A stretch of DNA of 11,737 nucleotides from Thiotrichaceae bacterium (GTDB lineage: Bacteria > Pseudomonadota > Gammaproteobacteria > Thiotrichales > Thiotrichaceae): the NCBI GenBank assembly GCA_027024625.1, contig JALVRY010000331.1, positions 1 through 11,737 on the forward strand. Reading direction: 5' to 3'. Numbering within the stretch: position 1 is the first letter of the stretch; every line of letters begins with the position of its first letter. Shown one piece after another: positions 6,973-11,737 of this stretch. The translations under genes were made by a program, and so were the position numbers. The notes beneath the pieces are model-generated. The model did no database searches and had not been told where the DNA came from. It saw only the letters and a program-made list of their open reading frames with translations.

Positions 6973-7047
6973 GTAGTCATCCGTCCAAGTTCGTCTAAAT
7001 CCAGATTTTTTTAGGGTATCTACTATACTTAGGAATATTGATACCCT
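6973..7047 (+). other. Integration-site-like repeats downstream of tRNA-Ser (possible decayed integrase upstream region)
   Basis: Three 10-bp units follow one another from 6973 to 7002: GTAGTCATCC, GTCCAAGTTC and GTCTAAATCC; the last two share 7 of 10 bases. Then AGGGTATC (7013–7020) and its perfect reverse complement GATACCCT (7040–7047) flank 19 bases. Helically spaced GTCCA-like repeats plus GGGTATC/GATACCC motifs are what I recall seeing upstream of P4-type tyrosine integrase genes beside tRNA genes. No integrase frame follows, and no second copy of the tRNA 3' end is seen in this window. The interpretation is inference. Confidence 0.4.
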
Positions 7048-7069
7048 CGATTGGCGGATAAACCTATGA

Positions 7070-7170
7070 TGATCCCTACCTAGAAAAACGGACAGCTCAA
7101 GAAGCGAGTTTTTTTGTAAAAATCGTCTTCGAATTCTACAGGGCTTTTTATAGCCATTAGTAGAGTGAAC
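7070..7170 (-). pseudogene. 3' end of a decayed IS3-family transposase with terminal inverted repeat
   Basis: On the minus strand, the frame ending near 7147 reads VHSTNGYK and the next frame reads SPVEFEDDFYKKT, ending at a TAG at 7080–7082. Joined, they give HSTNGYKSPVEFE, close to the C-terminal HS...GY.SP.EFE motif of IS3-family transposases. The two parts are separated by one extra base in an A-run (T-run 7145–7149 on the plus strand). The outer edge starts TGATCCCTACC at 7070 and continues to GGACAGCTC, like the TGA...GACAG ends of IS3-family elements. Only about 100 bases remain; the other end of the element is absent. Beyond about 7170 the similarity stops. Confidence 0.6.
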
Positions 7171-7231
7171 CGCCCCACGAAAGACGTGATATTTGCAGGA
7201 TATTTACAGATTAAGTCATGTTTAGCTTTAC
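7171..7231. other. Short gene-free stretch between IS remnant and coding fragment
   Basis: This AT-rich stretch shows no gene, repeat or clear signal. Stops occur in the frame that continues the IS remnant. It probably marks a junction between unrelated sequences. Together with its neighbours it makes up the gene-poor 6958–7326 region. Confidence 0.4.
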
Positions 7232-7357
7232 TTATACTCTATTTGTTTTAGCAATACGATTTATAAAATTTTGTGCATAGTTTGCATCAACTGGAATACC
7301 CAAATCCGCCTGTGCTTGAGCAAGACCTATAGCAATTTTTGGGTGACCTTCTGTAGG
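7232..7357 (-). pseudogene. Unrecognised 41-codon C-terminal coding fragment, overlapping the transglycosylase 3' end in another frame
   Basis: Just after a TGA at 7358–7360 a frame stays open for 41 codons and stops at a TAA (7232–7234). It reads PTEGHPKIAIGLAQAQADLG followed by IPVDANYAQNFINRIAKTN and RV. The composition is protein-like, amphipathic, with no start codon near its beginning. It overlaps the last 11 codons of the transglycosylase gene in a different frame. I do not recognise it. It could be the 3' remnant of a lost gene, or the former C-terminus of the transglycosylase cut off by a one-base frameshift around 7340–7350. Confidence 0.4.
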
Positions 7358-8646
7358 TCAGACTCTTTCTGTTCTTGGGTTACCTGATTATGTTTCTCTT
7401 CTTTTGCTATTGCAGGTTTTACAATTGCAAGTTTTTTTAATGACTCAAATATCTTTTTGTTTGCGTAGCCATCTGCCACCAAGCCAACTGTCTTTTGCCA
7501 TGTCCGTAGTGCTGCTTGAGTATTTGGCCCGATTCTGCCATCAATGCCCTGTGTATCAAAGCCATTGTCAGTGAGAATTTGCTGTAACTCGGTACGCTCT
7601 GATCGGGTGAGCATTACGTCATCTAGTGGCCACTGAGCCATAATCCCTTGTCGCCCCATCATTTGATCACCTAGGTAAGATACGGCTAGGGCGTAGCTGT
7701 TGGCATTGTTATAGCGTTTTATAACTTTGAAGTTCTTTTTGACAAGAAAAGCTGGACCTGTATGACCTGTTGGTAGTAGTAAGGCTGATAAATTATCACC
7801 GCTAATGTCATCGAATGTATGCAATAAAGGGTCACCAGATATTTGGGTTACTCCTGCATGTTGCCAGCAACCAATGCCTAGCCAAGTTTGCATGTCGGCA
7901 AGAGACCAATTGAAATTATTGCTGAGTTTAACTTCATGTCCCCATGATTCACCTTCTTTCCAGCCAGATTTTGATAAATAATTGGCGGTTGATGCAAGCG
8001 CATCGGGAATACTTTGGATAAGATTACGTTTGCCATCACCATCAAAGTCAACGGCATATTCTTCGTAAGTCGTTGGAATAAATTGTGTTAAACCCATTGC
8101 TCCTGCCCATGAACCTATCATTTGACTGGGTGAAACATCACCTCGGTCAATGATACGCAGTGCTGCGAGTAATTGTTTCTTTCCAAATTCTTGACGACGA
8201 CCCTGATAGGCGAGGGTGGCGAGTGAACGAATGATATTTTTATTACCATAGTTACTGCCATAGTTGCTTTCTATACCCCAGATTGCAACAAGATACTCAC
8301 GTTGTACGCCGTATTGTGCTTCAATTTTACTCAGCAATTCATGGTGTTCATCTAGCATTTTTTTTGCTGTTGCTAAACGTTTTTCAGAAATAGCGGATTC
8401 TAGATATTTCCACAGTGGTTTGACAAATTCAGATTGGTGGTTGTCATTTTCAATGACTTTTTGATCAGGCAAGAGTCCACGAAATGCAGCATCTATTGTG
8501 CTTGCGGAAATGCCTTGTGTAATTGCAAATTCTCTAAAATCTCTCTTCCAGTTATCAAATTCGGTATCTGCAAAAACAGAGTAGCCAAATAATAAAAAGC
8601 TGAAAAGCAACAAGGCTTTTAGTGAATGTCCTATTGTGTATTTCAT
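7327..8646 (-). CDS. Periplasmic lytic murein transglycosylase, MltB-like (SLT_2 + peptidoglycan-binding domain)
   Basis: This 439-residue enzyme cleaves peptidoglycan glycan strands to 1,6-anhydro-muropeptides. An N-terminal signal peptide (hydrophobic 10–25) is followed by a likely cut after SVFA (residue 26). There is no lipobox, so it is probably soluble in the periplasm, unlike lipoprotein MltB. The SLT_2 domain spans about 28–335, with the catalytic Glu126 in GIESNYG, then LATLAYQGRR, GSWAGAMGLTQFIPTTY (178–194) and the DFDGDGKRNL loop. A PG_binding_1 domain covers about 350–406 (GFDTQGIDGRIGPNTQAAL, then ADGY). A charged tail (407–439, KEEKHNQVTQEQKESD) goes beyond where this family usually ends and runs into an unrelated reading frame, so the tail may be a product of a frameshift. 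The Shine-Dalgarno sequence is weak. Confidence 0.93.
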   Translation of the reverse strand: MKYTIGHSLKALLLFSFLLFGYSVFADTEFDNWKRDFREFAITQGISASTIDAAFRGLLPDQKVIENDNHQSEFVKPLWKYLESAISEKRLATAKKMLDEHHELLSKIEAQYGVQREYLVAIWGIESNYGSNYGNKNIIRSLATLAYQGRRQEFGKKQLLAALRIIDRGDVSPSQMIGSWAGAMGLTQFIPTTYEEYAVDFDGDGKRNLIQSIPDALASTANYLSKSGWKEGESWGHEVKLSNNFNWSLADMQTWLGIGCWQHAGVTQISGDPLLHTFDDISGDNLSALLLPTGHTGPAFLVKKNFKVIKRYNNANSYALAVSYLGDQMMGRQGIMAQWPLDDVMLTRSERTELQQILTDNGFDTQGIDGRIGPNTQAALRTWQKTVGLVADGYANKKIFESLKKLAIVKPAIAKEEKHNQVTQEQKESDLQKVTQKLL

Positions 8647-8902
8647 TAACTCAAGTTACTCAATATTTTGGCTTATAGATAACATCTGTTTATCCATGTT
8701 GGATCACGAAGTTTGGTGTTTAAATATCTAATTTTTATCATTATTATTAACTGAATCAATGTCTTATTCACATTATAGGTTTTGACATTACGGACTCAGA
8801 TGTAATTTGTATAAGCTATGATAGCATAAAATATGGAAGGTTCATTTGCGGTGATAAAAGGTAAGGGAATTGTCAAGGGATTTGCAGCAGTCATATAAGC
8901 TA
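8647..8902. other. Gene-free region between the transglycosylase and lptE
   Basis: This stretch is AT-rich and has no supported gene. It must carry the promoter for the minus-strand transglycosylase gene. On the plus strand a consensus TTGACA occurs at 8782–8787, but no −10 box has good spacing (TATAAG is 22 bases away). A 21-codon ATG frame at 8833–8898 lacks a ribosome binding site and is not called. Confidence 0.5.
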
Positions 8903-8948
8903 AATCAGGAACAGCTTTGAAGTACTAGTGCTGCTCCTGCTCCTGATT
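8903..8948 (-). terminator. Hairpin downstream of lptE, probable operon terminator
   Basis: AATCAGGA at 8903–8910 pairs with TCCTGATT at 8941–8948. Beyond one A·C mismatch the stem extends by CAG/CTG, leaving a 22-base loop. It starts 4 bases past the lptE stop on the minus strand and is followed there by TTAGCTTATA, a modest U-tract. On the plus strand TTTTATTT follows, so it could work in both directions. Its position suggests that the leuS–lptE transcript ends here. Confidence 0.5.
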
Positions 8949-8952
8949 GGTT

Positions 8953-9534
8953 TTATTTAGTTTTAGTTTCTTGCTTGTCGTTGTTTTCTGTTGTTGGCTT
9001 GGTTTTAGGTGTTTTCGTTACTTTGTGAGAATAGCGTAATTTTAATAGAATCAACCGAGCTGCATTTTGACGTAATTCTTTTCTGATTGTTTTTTCTTCT
9101 TCTGCTTTACCTAAAGCAAAGTCACTATCATAAAGTTGGGTGCGTGAAAGGTTAATATCGCTACTACGCGGTGTGTAATTTTCAACTTCACCTGCACTTC
9201 TGAAAGAATAGTGGAATTTTAGGAATATGTCGTATTCTCGTACTTTTCTGGCTCGTGAATAACCTGCGGCAACCTTGTCCTCAAGTAAATTAGATATGGT
9301 TAATATCACACTTGCTTGACTTCTGTCTTGGACGATAGTTGAACCTGACTGGTTGAGAGCATCGCGAAGTGAAATTCCAAATGGACTTTGTATATTGATT
9401 CCTTCGATGTAAAAGGACTCCTTTACAGAAGGAATATTACCATGCCCGCGTAGATGAAATCCTTCGCCACTGCTACATCCATGTAAGAAGAGGGAAATCA
9501 GTACAATAAAAAAGGAGTAGCGTAGTGTTTGCAT
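8953..9534 (-). CDS. lptE: LPS-assembly lipoprotein LptE
   Basis: LptE is the outer-membrane lipoprotein that plugs and helps fold LptD, the channel placing LPS on the cell surface. The 193-residue precursor has a lipoprotein signal peptide with the lipobox LHGC, lipidated Cys20, then GFHLRG, the hallmark start of mature LptE. The region about 35–165 fits the family: SFYIEGI, ISLRDALNQSG, ILTISNLLEDKVAAGYSRARKV, and the late helix RKELRQNAARLILLKLR. The last 25 residues are Lys/Thr-rich and probably disordered. The ATG is 9 bases after the leuS stop, with AGGAAA of the ribosome binding site overlapping that stop codon. Co-transcription with leuS is conserved in gammaproteobacteria. The usual next gene, holA, is missing here. 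Confidence 0.92.
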   Translation of the reverse strand: MQTLRYSFFIVLISLFLHGCSSGEGFHLRGHGNIPSVKESFYIEGINIQSPFGISLRDALNQSGSTIVQDRSQASVILTISNLLEDKVAAGYSRARKVREYDIFLKFHYSFRSAGEVENYTPRSSDINLSRTQLYDSDFALGKAEEEKTIRKELRQNAARLILLKLRYSHKVTKTPKTKPTTENNDKQETKTK

Positions 9535-9543
9535 AATGGTTTC

Positions 9544-11737
9544 CTAATTTGCAACAATGTTAACCAAACGTCCTTTGACGACGATGATTTTTCTAATCGT
9601 AGTACCATCAATGAAGCGTTGTACGTTTTCGTTGGATTGAGCTGCGGCTTTGATTGTTTCATCATCAGCGTTAACAGAGACTTGGACTTTTCCTCTGACT
9701 TTCCCATTGACTTGTACAATCATTTCAATGTTATTTTGTACCAATGCTGCTTCATCAACTTTTGGCCATTTTTCATCAATAATAGGGGTGTCATGACCTA
9801 ATTGCTCCCATAAAGCGTGTGCCATATGTGGAATGATGGGCGAAAGCATTAGAATACTGGTTTCTAGTGCTTCTTGTACGACAGCTTGAGCTTGGTCACT
9901 TTTATCGTTGAGTTTTGATATATCGTTAAGTAACTCCATATTGGCTGCTACAGCGGTATTGAAGGCAAATCGCTTGCTCATATCTAAACTGACTTTTTGC
10001 AGTGTTTGATGTACTTTTCTGCGTAATGCTCGAAGTTCGTCAGATAGTTCATCGCTATTGATTTCTATTTGCTTGCTGTTATCAATACGCTCATTAGCTA
10101 AACGCCACAGACGTTTTATGAAGCGTTGAGCACCCTCGACACCTGAATCAGACCATTCCATGCTTTGATCGGGTGGGGCAGCAAAAATTGAAAATAAACG
10201 GATGGTGTCTGCACCATATTTCTCAATTAGAATTTGTGGGTCAACACCATTATTTTTTGATTTGGACATTTTACTCATGCCCGCTGAAATAACCTCTTTA
10301 CCGTCGATGCTGGAAATAGCACTAACGATATGTCCCTTATCATCACGTTTAACTTCAACATCCTGTGGGTTGATCCAGTCTTTACTGCCTTTCTCTGTAT
10401 CTCGATAGTAGGTGTCAGCCAGTACCATACCTTGTGTCAGTAAGTTAGTGTATGGCTCGTCACTTTCTACCATACCTTGATCACGCATCAGTTTATGGAA
10501 AAAACGAGAGTATAAAAGGTGTAAAACAGCGTGTTCGATACCGCCGATATACTGGTCAACAGGTAGCCAATAATTAGCACGCTCATCTAACATGCTTTCA
10601 GTGTTGTCTGCACAAGTATAGCGGGCGTAATACCATGAAGATTCGAAGAAGGTGTCGAAGGTATCGGTTTCGCGTGTTGCTGCCTTTCCGCAATTAGGGC
10701 AGGTGGTTTCATAAAATTCAGGCATCTTTTTGATTGGTGAGCCACCTGTTTCATCAAATTCGACATCTTCGGGTAAGCGTACAGGTAGATCCTTTTCTGG
10801 TACGGCAACAGGACCACAGTCATCGCAATGGATGATAGGAATAGGGCAACCCCAATAGCGTTGGCGAGAAACACCCCAATCACGTAAACGATAATTAATG
10901 GTTTTATTACCATAATTCTTTTCGCTAAGTGTTTCTGCTATGAGGTCAAAGGCCTCTTCGGAGGTTTTTCCTGTAAATTCTTCTGAATTAATTAATACGC
11001 CTTTTTCGGTGAAGGCACTGGCTTCTATATCTACCTTGGAACCATCTTTTGGGGCAATGACTTGTTTCATGTCTAAGTCATATTTTTTAGCAAATTCCCA
11101 GTCACGTTGGTCATGTGCAGGCACTGACATAACGGCACCTGAGCCATATGTCATTAGTACAAAGTTAGCGACCCAAATTGGTACACTTTCTCCCGTTAAT
11201 GGATGGATTGCGGTAAAGCCTGTAGGGTGACCTTTTTTCTCCATTGTTGCCATATCTGCTTCAGCAACTTTGGTTTGCTTGCACTCTTGGATAAATTCAG
11301 CAAGTGTTTCATCTGTTTCAGCTGCTTCTAATGCCAGTGGGTGTTGTGCTGCAACTGCTAAATAAGTCACACCCATTAAGGTATCTGGGCGTGTTGTAAA
11401 GACTTCTAATTTTTTGTCTGCACCGTCAATGCTAAATTTTACTTCGACACCTTCAGAGCGACCAACCCAGTTAACTTGCATTGAGCGAACACGCTGCGGC
11501 CAACCATCAAGTTTTTGTACTTCGTCAATTAATTCATCAGCATAAGCCGTGATTTTTAGAAACCATTGGTTGATTTCACGTTGCTCTACGATAGCGCCTG
11601 ATCGCCAACCACGTCCATCGACGACTTGCTCATTGGCTAGCACGGTTTGGTCAATTGGATCCCAGTTAACCGTAGATCGTTTGCGGTAAACGAGGCCTTT
11701 TTCATATAATTTGGTGAAGAACCATTGTTCCCAGCGA
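9544..11737 (-). CDS. leuS: Leucyl-tRNA synthetase, partial (N-terminus beyond window edge)
   Basis: The class I synthetase charges tRNA-Leu and edits mischarged products. The frame is open to the window edge (first full codon ends at 11736) and gives 730 residues. The family is about 860 long, so the first ~130, including the HIGH motif, lie outside. Visible parts, numbered within the fragment: [20 protein letters not shown] (18–37); the CP1 editing domain with TTRPDTLMG (114–122) and [18 protein letters not shown] (198–214), including the editing Asp; the catalytic-domain return [11 protein letters not shown] (286–296); a CPNCG zinc-type pair (346–350); SSWYYARY (366–373); KMSKSKNNG (489–497) for ATP binding; and a C-terminal anticodon/leucine-specific domain with [10 protein letters not shown]. 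The GTG at 11641–11643 is an internal Val codon, not the start. lptE follows after 9 bases. Confidence 0.98.
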   Translation of the reverse strand, partial: RWEQWFFTKLYEKGLVYRKRSTVNWDPIDQTVLANEQVVDGRGWRSGAIVEQREINQWFLKITAYADELIDEVQKLDGWPQRVRSMQVNWVGRSEGVEVKFSIDGADKKLEVFTTRPDTLMGVTYLAVAAQHPLALEAAETDETLAEFIQECKQTKVAEADMATMEKKGHPTGFTAIHPLTGESVPIWVANFVLMTYGSGAVMSVPAHDQRDWEFAKKYDLDMKQVIAPKDGSKVDIEASAFTEKGVLINSEEFTGKTSEEAFDLIAETLSEKNYGNKTINYRLRDWGVSRQRYWGCPIPIIHCDDCGPVAVPEKDLPVRLPEDVEFDETGGSPIKKMPEFYETTCPNCGKAATRETDTFDTFFESSWYYARYTCADNTESMLDERANYWLPVDQYIGGIEHAVLHLLYSRFFHKLMRDQGMVESDEPYTNLLTQGMVLADTYYRDTEKGSKDWINPQDVEVKRDDKGHIVSAISSIDGKEVISAGMSKMSKSKNNGVDPQILIEKYGADTIRLFSIFAAPPDQSMEWSDSGVEGAQRFIKRLWRLANERIDNSKQIEINSDELSDELRALRRKVHQTLQKVSLDMSKRFAFNTAVAANMELLNDISKLNDKSDQAQAVVQEALETSILMLSPIIPHMAHALWEQLGHDTPIIDEKWPKVDEAALVQNNIEMIVQVNGKVRGKVQVSVNADDETIKAAAQSNENVQRFIDGTTIRKIIVVKGRLVNIVAN

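Noticed and set aside
6773..6976. Plus-strand open frame spanning tRNA-Ser and its terminator
   Set aside because: It covers a complete tRNA and an intrinsic terminator and has no ribosome binding site; the sequence is typical of spurious calls over tRNAs.
7130..7170. Programmed ribosomal frameshift in the IS3-like fragment
   Set aside because: IS3 frameshift signals lie between orfA and orfB, far from the C-terminus, and only about 100 bases of the element survive, so decay is the simpler explanation.
8833..8898. 21-codon frame as a confident small protein gene
   Set aside because: There is no ribosome binding site and the promoter spacing is poor; it is kept only as a low-interest observation.
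10587..10913. Minus-strand 108-codon frame with hydrophobic start inside leuS
   Set aside because: It overlaps the leuS catalytic region in another frame, and the apparent membrane segment comes from the codon pattern of leuS.
1..11737. CRISPR arrays, prophage genes, toxin–antitoxin pairs or a complete defence system
   Set aside because: No regular repeat-spacer structure and no matching gene pairs were seen on either strand; most of the window is occupied by housekeeping genes.

Overview
The window looks like a piece of a moderately AT-rich gammaproteobacterial chromosome. The main evidence is gene order: folP–glmM–tpiA–secG–tRNA-Leu(GAG) on the plus strand and leuS–lptE on the minus strand are arrangements typical of Gammaproteobacteria, and SLT_2-type lytic transglycosylases and DUF1820 proteins are common there too. 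I cannot name the genus from sequence alone.

Layout. (1) 1–1085, minus strand: cysC (APS kinase) overlaps by 8 bases the start of a sulfotransferase-like gene that runs off the left edge. Together they look like a PAPS-making and PAPS-using pair. (2) 1150–4879, plus strand: folP (folate synthesis), glmM (amino-sugar precursor for peptidoglycan and LPS), tpiA (glycolysis/gluconeogenesis), secG (protein export) and tRNA-Leu(GAG). Hairpins lie in the folP–glmM and tpiA–secG gaps. (3) 4880–5059: a gene-free stretch with 10-bp-spaced GTTTCA repeats. (4) 5060–6241, minus strand: a class V aminotransferase of the alanine/serine–glyoxylate type, divergent from (5) 6417–6761, a DUF1820 protein, followed by tRNA-Ser(UGA) and a strong terminator. 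(6) About 6958–7357: a scar region with 10-bp periodic repeats, a GGGTATC inverted repeat, the frameshifted tail of an IS3-family element, and an unrecognised 41-codon coding fragment. (7) 7327–8646, minus strand: a secreted MltB-like lytic transglycosylase with a C-terminal peptidoglycan-binding domain. (8) 8953–11737, minus strand: leuS (N-terminus cut by the window edge) and lptE, ending in a hairpin where holA often follows in other gammaproteobacteria.

Most genes are housekeeping functions: folate, cell envelope, central carbon, secretion and translation. The accessory signal sits in the cysC/sulfotransferase pair and in the stretches just downstream of the two tRNA genes, which look like decayed integration sites. 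I did not find a complete new system. The points most worth checking are the tRNA-flanking repeat arrays, the long folP–glmM hairpin, and the fragment at the 3' end of the transglycosylase gene.
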